From: Gymnogyps californianus
Taxonomy: Eukaryota; Chordata; Aves; Accipitriformes; Cathartidae
Length of the DNA stretch: 64,000 bases
Assembly (NCBI RefSeq): GCF_018139145.2
Contig: NC_059479.1
Span: 2,790,001-2,854,000, forward strand
Direction: 5' to 3'
In this document: one piece after another, positions 1 to 11,750 of the stretch
How positions within the stretch are numbered: position 1 is the stretch's first letter
How the letters are laid out: every line of letters begins with the position of its first letter
Notes under the pieces: generated by a model
Database searches by the model: none
What the model was told of the DNA's origin: nothing
The model's input: only the letters and a program-made list of their open reading frames with translations
Program-made: the position numbers and the translations under genes

Positions 1-3000
1 AAAATGAGAGAAATGAGAAATGAGGAAGATAGTAAGCAACAGATACACAACCAGAGATCGTGAGTCTAAAAATGCCCTTGGAAGAAACTTTTTCAAGGTT
101 TTCTGTTTGTTTTATTTCTGTTTCTGTTTTTTTATTTGTTTTGGGTTTTGTTTTTAAAGTGAGCAAGAATAAGGATAAAAGGAAACTAGTTCCCCACTAA
201 AGGGCCTCCTACGGACCAAGCAGGATGGCCTGCTGACTCCAGCCACGACGCCGTAACCTCTGCGAGGGGGAAGGCATGTGAGCGCACACATCCCGTCGCA
301 CGAGGTTCAAGACAACGATTCTCACCGATGGCAATACAGATGTCACAGGGAAAACAAAAGAGGATCCGAATCCTTCTCCTTGTGTATGTCTGACGACGGC
401 GCCCGCATCCTATACATTAATCTGTTGGCCAAGATTGCATCGCCAGACCCCTGAGGGCAGAACAACACACAACGCCAAAGTAAAAAAGACAGGAGAAATA
501 GTCACAACTTGGAATTTCTGTTCTGTGAGGAATTCCAATATTTTCACGAGTGCAGAAGGGAAATGAAATCTTAAAAGACTCCTGCAAAACTGAAGTTACG
601 AAAACACTTGATGGAAATGTTACATTTTAATAATATGCAGTGGTAGTCTGAAAATGTTAAAATTACCCAAACGTAACAAAGCACATAGTAAACATGAGAA
701 CCACACTACACATAATAAAAAACCCCAACAAAAAATACCCCAGAAACCTGAACAAATTAAAACATTTCAGCATCGTCAAAATGAAACACTTCAACATTAT
801 ACCAACAGAGATGAAAGTCAAATGATGCATTGGAACACGTTTGCTCTCAAAACTGATTATAATCAACAAAATTCCTATAGAAAATTTCATTTTCATTCAA
901 ACTGGATTTCGGATTCAGAGCTGTTTGAATATGTTTTGACTACCTATACCTAAGAAAATTGCTGCCATCCTGACCTCCTCTGCAAAGGTGATGCGGGCGA
1001 ATGGAAGAGCATTACTCATTCTTGCTGAAGGAAAGCCTAAGACCTATGTTTTCTACAAAATTGGTGGTCTCGGCTTATTTCTCAGCAAAAAGGCTTTAAG
1101 GAGAGGTAAAGAAAAGCTATTGTTACTAAGACTTTCTTACTGTAAGAAACCATAGTACAGTGCATTTACTGGTATGCTATGAAATACCATAAATCATTCT
1201 GACAACATGATACTTGTCAAAATAAAGGCATAAAATACATCTTGGAATAAAATATCCTCAATCTTATTTATTTGTTTGCTCATTCATGCCATTTGGCTTT
1301 TCTCAGTGGGTTTCCCAGTCGTTAGGGTGAATTAGTGAGATTCTGCTGTAAAAACATAACCATGTGCATATTCACAGGCTTATACACACAGAGTATCTGC
1401 ATATAGCACTGTACAGTCATTCAAGAGAACTAAAAATACAGCTTTCAAAGGACATTTCAGTTTTCCTGCAATTTTTTTTCCCTTTTCCAGCATTTTTCCA
1501 CCTCCCCCCCCCCCCCCCGCCAAATATTTCACTAATGCTCGACGGTGGCATGGTTTAAGGGAGTCCTGCATGGAAAGCTCCTTCAGCTGCTTAGCCCAAC
1601 AGCATAAATTTGATCTCGTAATTAGTATTCAGCTCAGCATCTTGGATAGAAACCAATGTTACAGCCAAGAGGTGGTTTAAATCACATAAATCATAGATCA
1701 ATGACAGAACTCTAAGCACTGGATAGATTACAAAAGTAAGCTTTAGTTAAAAATAGATTAACCATTTCCCTGCAGGAATTCCTTCAAAAAAAGCCCTGAA
1801 TATAAAACAAATAAAATTACATCTGATAATTTTTTTTTCTAATGTATGCATATAGTAGATGAATTGTTCTTTCCCTTGACAGTTACACACTGATTAAAGA
1901 AATGTGTTAACATGCTATTTCAATGGAAAATATTGTAAATTGTGGAGACTTTAATTTTTTTAATGAGCCTTTAATAGCCAGAAAGAACGTACCAGCAATG
2001 TTGTGTACAGCTAGGTTTATAGCAAATGTCACAGCAACTAACAGATACTTCTTTACTTGCTGTTTTTATAAAAAGGGTAAAAATCCTTCCCAAGCCAAGA
2101 AAAATGTTTTTGAGAAGTGTTTTTAAAGTATTTTACATTTTAAATTTTAGCTGATGAAGCGCCCAGTCCTAAGAAGTACCTCGAGCCATCTGCTCTCCTG
2201 ATTTAAGCGCCCATGAGGGTACTCAGCATCTTGAAGGATTGTGCCCAAGCTCACCAAATTGTTAAAAGTTCGGTGGAAAAGGAAATACAGGGGCTGAATC
2301 TCTTCCCCTTGACTAAGGAAGGAAGAAGGGTTTGGCTCCTACAATCAAACTCTCCGCCGGTGTAAACCAGCATTACACCAAATGGGGGTGGACCAGCGGA
2401 CGCAGATCACGTCAACCAGGAGTCCGCCCTGCAAACTGAGAACTGCAGAATACAAATTAAAAGTATGTGCTTGCTCCTGTATATTTTACTGTGTTTTCCT
2501 CCCATGAGGTCAGACATTATTCAAAAGAAGAAAAAGCAAAACCAAAACAAAACAAAAAAACCTGTTCAGCATCCGAAGGAAAATTTGCATGTCTATTTTC
2601 TTAGTTGCATAATTGAAAGTGAGAAATGCCTTAGCAGCACCTCAGCCATTCCTCAGGCCAGAGAATTGCACAGTTCCAAGCCACCGCGGCTGGAATAATG
2701 CGCTCAAATTCCTCCCGTTGACTGGCAGGCGCTCAGGAGGAAGAGAGCTTTTTGAACACCCAGGGTCCAAGGCAGTTCAATCGACATCAAACAGATGAAA
2801 AGCAGCCTGAGCGTCAGGCACCCAGTCCTGCCACCTCGTACGCCCTTTTAGACTCTTTAAACGCAGCTTAAAATTAGTTAGTAAATAATCAAACGAACTG
2901 AGAGAAACCCAAAATTTCCCTGTCCCTGGACTAACAAATTTTGATCAAATGGAGAACTGAAAATATGCGAATTCACCTCAATAAAAAGTTGCACAATTCT

Positions 3001-3444
3001 TGAACTGGTAAAGAACTGTTATAGCCACGATATAGTGAAACCAAACTTCCTGAACACCAATACCTGGTTGTATATAAAATTTTCCACAGATCACAAAAAT
3101 GTGAATGTAACTGTTGCTGCCATATCTAGAATTTTAAAAATAAATAATACCGCTTTTATAGGCATTTACATTTGTTTGCAAATACTCTAGCTCCGTCAAA
3201 AAGAACATTTTTAAACTTGTAGTGCTTTATGGAAATTACTGCTTTTGATTTCCAAGGACTTGTTTCCCCATAAGAAGAAATAAAAAAGCAAGCTGCTCGA
3301 TGGCTATTTGAGGAACAACATTCAGATTTCAAAACTGGCACCCTGTGTGATAGAAGACTGCAATATATGCAATCAAGAGATAGATTCAAACAATAATAAC
3401 TAGCACAGGCTCCAGGGCATAGCAGAACGTGTCATTTACTTCAG
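1..3444. other. Intergenic, no gene seen
   Basis: AT-rich DNA with a C run at 1504-1518 and a perfect octamer ATTTGCAT at 2583-2590. Open frames are under about 100 codons. No gene is recognised. Confidence 0.55.
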
Positions 3445-3530
3445 ACCCGATCCTTTAAACATCAGTCCTACGAGTAGTTCAGTGGAAAATAGATGGGACT
3501 GCTCATGTAAGTATGGACTACTCATACAAG
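3445..3530. repeat. Remnant of ancient palindromic amniote repeat
   Basis: GATCCTTTAAACATCAGTCC and GGGACTGCTCATGTAAG with a second ACTACTCAT resemble a diverged copy of the palindromic repeat whose core reads like GGGACTACTCA. This is tentative, by eye. Confidence 0.35.
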
Positions 3531-5161
3531 GAAGTTTTCAAAGGCTCTACATTTTCTAAGGTACTGAAAAATGCATATCAAGTTTAGTAACACTAAGAAA
3601 AAGAGGAAAAAAAGAATCTCTCGTAATAAGCCAAATTGTCAGAGAGATGTCAGGGTTAATTTTTAAAGGCACATTTCCCTCCAGCAACAATTCTCTTTAA
3701 TTATTTCAATGTGAAACACATTATCAGACATGTTCGTTCCCTGTTCTCAGCTCGCAGTGGCTGACACCAGATAGGTACAAGATGTTAAATCTTCTCCGCT
3801 GATGCTCACACATATAGGTGCTGGGTACCCTGGTCCTTGCTGGCTCCGGTGGGAGGAGAGGGCGGGCAGCACCTGCTGCACCTACAGCCTCCAGCTCCTT
3901 GTACCGAACTTCTGGGGCCACCACCTCGTAGCTGCGATGCCAAAACAGGGGAGGATACGGTTGAAAAAAAGCTGCAGGTTTTCAGAGTATGGCCCTTGAT
4001 ATGTAAACAGGCACCGAGCGCAGCAGGCAGCCTGCAGTCACCCTGCTTTAAGGGCTATCAGGTAACCATAACACACGTGACAGCCTTCCAGCATATTTGC
4101 ACGGGAATTTCTCCAGATATTTTTTTTTTTTACTTTGAGGTTTAATAGTCATGTGGAATAGATAGCACAAATCAGGCAAAGTCCAGTGAGAAGGCTGCTG
4201 GTGCACTCCAGCGCACCGAGCTGCTGCAGGATACGGTCGCGTAGGATGCTTCTCCAAGGGTTTATGAGAAACACTTTATGTTCCTCCCGAGTAGTAAGGG
4301 ACACTGTTCAGAGACCCAAAATAAAATATCAGCTCAAAAATATGAGTGACAGTGGTTTCAAATTTAGATATGGAGAAGAAACCTTAATCTAATGAATCGG
4401 TTCAGTGTTGCAAAGCAGCATGGTTGATCAAGTATTTCAGAGGGTGAAGGTGGGTTTTCCATTTTCTAACATAATTTCAAACTTGAGAGACATGTATTTA
4501 AAGTTCTTAAATATGCCAGAAGTCACGTTGATCTATTCAACCTTCATTTTGGTGCAAGGGAAGTCTAATCCTTTTCTTGAGAAGGAAGGCTGGAAAGGAA
4601 GAGGCTTTAGACCAACTCTACCAGATCGGCTGTAATCTAATGGTCTTTTTTTATACCATCTACAGTAAAACTCACTATATAGCTAGTCGTAAGATTAAAA
4701 GCTTTTCAAGTTGCTATCTTGGGAAATTTCTTTCAAGGAAATTACTACAAAGCCTTGTTTTAGTGTGTTCCCCTACTGTGCATCCTACTGTGTTTTTTTA
4801 ATAAGGAAAGCTATCCATCCATAGAGGTGTATCCTGTTCTCCATGCTTGAGTGTCTAACAGCAGGCACATACAGTAGACACTCTGATGTTTTGCCTCTTT
4901 AATTTTCACTCCATAATGTTGGTGCCTGGTTTTCCTGACTGCACCTTCAGAGCGGTTTAATTATGGGCGTGCACAGAATTTTGAGAGGGGATTTTCAGCA
5001 ACAAAATTCAGATGTTATGAACAAGTTCAATACATAAAGATATTCAGAATTTTTTACCATAAAATAAAATCCTGCTACGCAGTTATCACAGGAGGGAAAG
5101 TGCGATAAAATTACCAAGAGAAAGAATACAAATATTTCATGACTAAAACAGAAAAGTGTAT
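3531..5161. other. Intergenic, no gene seen
   Basis: AT-rich sequence with short overlapping frames at about 3800-4150 that look like composition effects. Nothing else is recognised. Confidence 0.55.
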
Positions 5162-5253
5162 AGAGATGCTTCATTCAGTCTTTAAAAGGTGTTTCATATA
5201 GATATAGAGATGCTTCATACAGATACAGAGATGCTTCATTTTAGTCTTTAAAA
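5162..5253. repeat. Local tandem duplications around AGAGATGCTTCAT
   Basis: AGAGATGCTTCAT occurs at 5162-5174, 5206-5218 and 5227-5239, and the first and last copies are followed by (C/T)AGTCTTTAAAA. This is a small minisatellite-like expansion with no apparent function. Confidence 0.85.
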
Positions 5254-5504
5254 AGACAACCATATGCTAAATATGAAAGCATGGCAGATAGACCACCAAG
5301 CTCTCAAGCAAATAGGACAGAGTCATAGGTTTCTACACTCAAACTCCCAACCGAATGAAAATAGCTCATGACACTGAATTTATTAGCCCGGGGATTTTAC
5401 CACTGATTTTGATGAAATTTTTTAAATCAAGTCAAGCAGCTCCCCGATAAAAGGTTACCGTACCACTCAAATATCAGACTTGAAACATTTTTTTTTATAG
5501 TAAC

Positions 5505-5612
5505 GGGCCAGATACCGGGTTATAAATGAGCACTGGTCCATTGACTTCAGACAGGGTATGAAAATTGATTCAATGGAGCACCATCAGTTCTCACCAGCTG
5601 AGTATCTGTCCC
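5505..5612. mobile_element. Short palindromic MITE-like element with terminal inverted repeats
   Basis: GGGCCAGATAC at 5505-5515 is the inverse of GTATCTGTCCC at 5602-5612 with one mismatch in 11. Inside, CCATTGACTTCA is mirrored by TTGATTCAATGG. The 108-bp element therefore looks like a non-autonomous DNA transposon remnant of a class seen widely in reptiles and birds. The family name is not assigned. Confidence 0.5.
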
Positions 5613-8600
5613 TCTAATCACAACTAAAAAGATTTTCTTAGTCAATTAAAGGCTTGAAGCCTTTACTCACTCGCACAAAATCCCTGTTGAAGTCGGTGCT
5701 AACAATGCATTCATTTAAATCTTAACAAACTGCAGTACACGCACTGCCTGGTGGCACAGTTAGTGCTATATATTGAAATACGCGCTCCCGCCATCCTAAG
5801 GCATTGATGGAGCAATACGTACCGTTCCATACTGTCTCACGTGGCCCGGAATAATACCTGACTACCCTCCGATTCTGACACGTTTCTTTAGTAACTGACA
5901 AAAAAATTAGCACATTCATTATTTTTGCTAACAGGAGTATGAGCTATACGAAGAAAACATGTACCTATGCTGACAGAATGGGAGTACTTTAATTTCCAAA
6001 TTACATACATAAATAAATCAAGCCTTATAACCTGATAAATGAAAGATTATGAAAATAGTAATATCCTGCAAAATCTTGAAAGGCATCATAATTCCTCAAA
6101 CAATTATCTTCTGTCATATTTGTGAGTAGCCCATGTAGTTCAAGAACAGAAAATACAAATGTGCTCCTTTAAAATTCATGAAACCACTCATTCTGTCATA
6201 AAAGCAGGCATCTTTCATGGCTACTTATTTCACACAGTCTCATAACTAATACTGACAGATACTTGGAATGCAAAAAAAAAAAAGAGCGCTGGACAAAGAA
6301 CACGAGCTGCTCAATTCTTACATTTTAAGGCTTAAAAGAGAAAATAAAATAATATATTATATACCGCTACAGAATTTCTGGTATAATTAAATTAAAATTT
6401 GTAGATAAAAATGAGATTGTACAAAGACTGGTGGTATACTGCTACCAGGATTGGGCTGTGCTGCATCCATGACAACAGGATGGAAGGTTGCTTTTAATAC
6501 TATTATCTTACATACCCACAGCTGAATGCTAATGCAGCTATACTGAGGAAATCAAGTTTCAGATCTGTATCCACTGAACTTACATCCACTAGGCAGGGAG
6601 TTTAAAAGCCAGGCTAGCATACAAAGAGTAATATTATAGCTCTGTCAACTCCCCAAAGGTCAGATATTTCAAAAGGTATACACAAATATTAATTGTCAAG
6701 TAGTTCTGTACTGAAGACCGGAACTGAGGCAAAAATCAGGTTTTCTGGCCATAATTTTCTTCCGATTTTATTTTATAAAATGGAGGTGCAGAAGAAAACA
6801 AAGATTAACTCAGATCAGTTTATGTTCTGAACACTGACACGTGACGCTGCTGCTTCTTGTGAACATTGCCTCAGAAAGGATTTTACCTGTTTTTCTCAAA
6901 GAGGGAGATGATAGAAAACGTGTGGGAAAGCAGCTGGGCAGCCTTATTTTCCAGCAGATACCAACAGTTCAGCTGACTCGTCCTTATCCCAGCCGGAGGA
7001 CGCAGCTCCCGATCCCAGCCTGCCCTGTGCCTGCACAAGGAACCTCTGCTCTATCCAGAGGAACAGCAAGCTCTCCCGCGGGCACCTCCGTATCTGCCCA
7101 GTCCCTTCTACAGACATTGTCTCCAACTTCTCAGTTTACCTTGTTCTGGATTTAAAAATACAGTTTGCTATAAAATCATAAAATAAACCCCCAAAGTTAC
7201 TATTTTTGGGGGTAGCTAGCTTGGGATTTCCCAAATAAAAGAATTGTGAGCTGTCCTGTAAAATCAATGCATCTCTTCCTCGTTGGTGCCAACAAGATCA
7301 AAATGGTTCAGTAAGTCCCCAGGCAAAGCAGCCCTCTAAAGCCTTGTCCTACCAGAAGTGATATTGTGTGACTGGCAACACTGATCCATCTTCCAGAAGG
7401 TGAAGACGGCCTCACAAACACTTTAGACTCTCCTTAGTGCACAGGTGATTTTCAGACATCTTATGCTATCTATTTTTCCTTCTCCAACCCACTACACTTC
7501 TGGAAGGAGAACTCCAAATCATTTGAGCTACTGCAAATTATTTGAGCTACTGACCACTTTCCTACAACAGGCTGTAACCTGTTGTTACCCAAATCCAAAT
7601 CCAACTTATTTATAAAACATTGGCTTATATGCTGTCATACCCTATACAACTCATTTTTATATGCACTACAAGGTTGTTGCAGCAAACTCTTGCTCTGTCA
7701 TGTTCTTGTTCTATCTCCTGTCGTAGCCAAGTGTGTGGACATTCTGGCAGGTAAAAATGCCCCATTTTTTTGTGAACGTGTTCCTAGAGTTACTAGACAT
7801 GAAACAAACATAATAAAATAAATAATATATACACAAATATAATTAAGTATAATAAAATAGTCTGAACCAACTGAATTAAAATAATGAGAAGAGGCACTTC
7901 TGGTGAAGGCTTCTCAAGTCCGTGAGGTATACTTGCAGGAGACCAAGCCAGCTATCATGGAAATGAGGGCTGACTAACAAACCACTGCAGAAGTGCAGTT
8001 CCCAAGGCTTTTTTTCCCCTGTGCAGAGTACCCTTTCTCTTCAAAAGCATGGCTTCAGCGGGGCAGCAAAAAGATGCTTCATTTAAGGAAAAGTAAAAGG
8101 TGGCAACAAGTCACTACGATGGAAGCGTTGGCCTCTAAGCGGCAGAATGACAAAAAGTTGTAGCGTTTTATGATATTGTAATTGAAAAAAAGTATTAAGT
8201 TGTTAGTGGAAGTGTATTTAAGAAAAGCCCCACACGTGGATGTAATAGAAAATTAATCCTCAGAGCCCAGAAAGTCCCTGAGGATGTAGAATCCATCATG
8301 AAGTTACCTCCTGTCCCAGATTTTCTTGTTGCTTGCCTCTGCTGACAACAGTTGTCTTTTCATTAGAGTATTTGATATCAATTTACTCAGACACCAGGGG
8401 CAAAAAAGGGTTTCACTTTCTTCATCTGAAAGACACTGATCCACAGAATTAGTACTTTGAACAGATGCCAGAGTAAAATAGTGACACATTTTCTAAACTA
8501 ATAACCACAGGTGGCCACAGCAAATTGTCCAAAGCCTCTCCAGGCTGCCCAGGCAGCCACGACTCTCCTGAATTTCTGATGATTCTGGTACAACAACATC

Positions 8601-9138
8601 CCTGACTGCAAAGGTATCTCCTTCCAGCCAGCTCTTGCTGTGGTTCATGTTTCTAAACTAACCCCATAAAGAAATGTCACCTTTTTAAGTGCCCTCTTTC
8701 GGATAACGCCCATCCTTCTGCAGGAGAGAATGCAAGAGAGTAACTGCTCTAAGTGCGTTTTCACATTAAAATCTCTCAAAAGAGGTTAGCCTCCATTTTG
8801 GCACGTATTTAGCATTAAATTAACTCCACGTTATACAACAAATAACCTCAGGAAGGGGGTCTACCTCACCTGATTTGACAAAAGAGATGGCTACCTTCTG
8901 CTTCTAACTGCTTCTAGCGTTGCAAGAACCAATGGTGCAAAACGCCTGGAGAAGCAATGACCCAGTTGGCAGAAGGTTATCACACAGCTTATTCCCAACT
9001 GACTTGGCATCTGGTGAAACCTGTGGTTCGCCCCAAAGACAGTGTGAAACTTTGCCCACTTAGAAATGTTTTCACAGACTTTGGCTCATTTCTTTTTCAA
9101 ACCTTGATTATATCAAGGATTTATCACAGAAACCCTTG
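5613..9138. other. Intergenic, no gene seen
   Basis: AT-rich sequence including the 19-bp duplication at 7515-7552. No gene, RNA or confident repeat family is recognised. Confidence 0.55.
7515..7552. repeat. 19-bp direct tandem duplication
   Basis: CAAATCATTTGAGCTACTG (7515-7533) is followed directly by the same 19-mer with one change (7534-7552). This is a small replication-slippage duplication. Confidence 0.9.
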
Positions 9139-9706
9139 TGTCCTGGTTTTGGCTGGGATAGAGTTAATTTTCTTCCTAGTAGCTGGTATACTGCTATGTT
9201 TTGGATTTAGTATGAGAATAATGTTGATAACACACTGATGTTTTTAATTGTCGCTAAGTAGTGTTTATACTAAAAGTCAAGGATTTTTCAGCTTCTCGTG
9301 CCCCGCCAGCAAGAAGGCTGGAGGGGCACAAGAAGTTGGGAGGGGACACAGCCAGGACAGCTGACCCAAACTGGCCAAAGGAATATTCCATACCGTATGA
9401 CGTCATGCCCAGTATAGAAACTGGGGGGATGTTCAGAGTGATGGCATTTGTCTTCCCAAGTCAAGCGTGATGGAGCCCTGCTTTCCTGGAGATGGCTGAA
9501 CACCTGCCTGCCGATGGGAAGTGGTGAATGAATTCCTTGTTTTGCTTTGCTTGCGTGCGTGGCTTTTGCTTTACCTACTAAACGGTCTTTATCTCAACCC
9601 ATGAGTTTTCTCACTTTCACTCTTCCGATTCTCTCCCCCATCCCACCGGGGGGGTGAGCGAGCGGCTGCGTGGGGCTTAGTTGCTGGCTGGGGTTAAACC
9701 ACAACA
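9139..9706 (+). mobile_element. Solo LTR of an avian endogenous retrovirus (copy 1)
   Basis: This 568-bp element begins TGTCCTGG and ends AACCACAACA. Flanking CCTTG (9134-9138) and CCTTA (9707-9711) resemble a 5-bp target duplication with one change. The TATA position reads TATAGAAA (9413-9420), weaker than in copy 2, but a full palindromic CRE/ATF site TGACGTCA is present at 9398-9405. This LTR type (opening TGTCCTGGTTTNRGCTGGGA) is familiar from many bird genomes and is probably ERVL-like; the family name is not certain. Confidence 0.8.
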
Positions 9707-11125
9707 CCTTACAAAAAATGAACGGCCCTGAAATGACTGGTTCTGCACCCACAAGGGATTTGATTTAGGTGCTCAGGTTAGAGCCCAGTCGCCCGGTCGG
9801 AGCCCTGGCAGGGGAACAGCCTTGGCTGAGATGGTGCAGAGCTGCGCTCCTCACTGTGCCTTCTGCGCACCCAGAGTTAGGCTTAAGCAAGAAGCTGACT
9901 CTGCAATTGAAGAAACGCTTCTGCACTTGCAGCAAGCAGAGCTTGTGCTTTTCTACAGTCAGAAGCAACCTAAATTGGATATCTAAAATCAGACAGCACA
10001 AATTTTCTCCTAAGCATCACTGCATCTTGGTGGAAGAGTGGAAAATGAAGGTGAAAACCTGAGAGCACCAGAAACAAACCCCTCTGTTTATCAGCAGGAC
10101 ACCTACACCACAGACCCGGCAGCCTCTGTACTCCATACATCACTGACCTACGATGGTCCCTCACACACAGCAAAGATCTGTCAGGGTTTGGACTCTACGA
10201 GGCTTCTAATAGGGTACAACAAAATGTTATTTTTATCAGAAGACTTGGGGATCAAACCGAGACAACCAATTTATTCCAACAGAAACGAACACATCACCTG
10301 AGAATACTTGCATAGAAGGTTTCTCTCCAAAAACAGAGAGCCAAAGGAAACACAAAAGCATCGGTTATTGCTGTTCCTCCGTCATTTTTTATCATTTTAC
10401 TTTGCTGCTCAAAAGAGCTTCCTCACTCTGAAATTCCCCCTCTCAGGGCAGGTGCGCTGTTAATCCGGTACGAGATGTGAAAACCAGCCTGCAAAACTGC
10501 GAGACACCGAGCAGAGCTTCCCCTCTGATCTTCAGCTACTCCATTGCCTTCACCGCAGCTTTGGCAAAGACTGGACACAAAACCCTGCTTTCTGCCCACG
10601 GGGGAAACTGTAAACGCTCACATTTTATCCCGCAGTCATTTTGCAACATGAACGACACCCAAAAACATTAATCCAGCTTCGTTCAGATGAAAAGCTTTTG
10701 TCTTCACAAGCAGCCCTGATCGGGGATGGGATCCACGGACAGGAGAGGGAGCGATGATCCCAGTAGTCCTCCCACTCCATGGGCACGGGATGCTCAGACC
10801 AGAGGTACAGGGCTGAATCCATTCCTAGCACCATTATTTTGACTGCCAGCCCAGGCAGAAAAAAATGCACAGCAATTAAATGTGTTCAGACCCCGCATTT
10901 GGGAGATTTCATTTCAGCCTCAGTTTCTTCCACTGAACATTAGACTTGGTACTTTTTCCAGTCAACTTTGCTTTTTTGGAGAAAATGAAAGACTAAAGAA
11001 ATTCAGCCACTTTTAAAAAGAAACCTTTAAAGAAAGTTAGTAATTATGTTTTGGAAGCCAGCCTGAACGGTTGGAATAAAAATGCTCAAACCAACTTAAT
11101 ACTTCCTGTATTTGAATAATTTGAG
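9707..11125. other. Unique sequence between the two LTRs
   Basis: About 1.4 kb separates two LTRs in the same orientation. It has no tRNA primer-binding site after the first LTR, no polypurine tract before the second and no retroviral protein similarity. The target duplications of the two LTRs also differ. It is therefore host DNA between two independent insertions and not a provirus interior. Confidence 0.7.
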
Positions 11126-11750
11126 TGTCCTGGTTTCAGCTGGGATAGAGTTAATTTTCTTCTTAGTAGCTGGTACAGTGCTGGGTTTTGGATTTAGTGT
11201 AAGAGTGATGTTGATAACACGCTGATGTTTTAGTTGTTGCTAAGTAGCGCGTATCTTAAGCCAAGGACTTTCCAGTTTCCCATGCTGTGCCAGCAAGCAG
11301 GTGTGCAAGGAGCTGGGAGGGAGCACGGCCGGGGCAGCTGACCCGACCTAGCCAAAGGGGTATTCCATACCATGGAATGTCATGCCCAGTATATAAATGG
11401 GGGGCAGTTGGCTGGGAGGGGCGGATCGCTGCTCTGGCATCGGTCAGCGGGTGGTGAGCAATGGCATTGTGCATCACTTGTCTTTTCTTGGGTTTTCTTT
11501 CTTTCTTTTTTTTGTTATATTCTTTTTCATTACAATTATTATTGTTACTGTATTTTTATTATTATTACTACTATATTTTTTATTATTATTGTTAGTATTA
11601 TATTTTATTTTACTTTAGTTACTAAACTGCTCTTACCTAAACCCACGAGTTTTACTTTTTTTTCCTGATCCTCCTCGCCATCCCACTGGGAGCACGGAGG
11701 AGCAAGCGGCCGCATGGTGCTTAGTTACTGGCTGGGGTTAAACCATAACA
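11126..11750 (+). mobile_element. Solo LTR of an avian endogenous retrovirus (copy 2)
   Basis: This 625-bp element begins TGTCCTGG and ends AACCATAACA, has the TG...CA ends of a retroviral LTR, and shares its whole layout with the copy at 9139. The flanks TTGAG (11121-11125) and TTGGG (11751-11755) look like a 5-bp target duplication with one change, the size expected for ERVL-type elements. A TATA box TATATAAA is intact at 11390-11397. A (T/A)-rich expansion at about 11500-11625 makes it longer than copy 1. No gag, pol or env sequence is attached, so it is a solo LTR left after recombination. Confidence 0.8.

Noticed and set aside
9707..11125. Provirus interior between the two LTRs
   Set aside because: No primer-binding site, polypurine tract or retroviral protein similarity, and the two LTRs have different target duplications.
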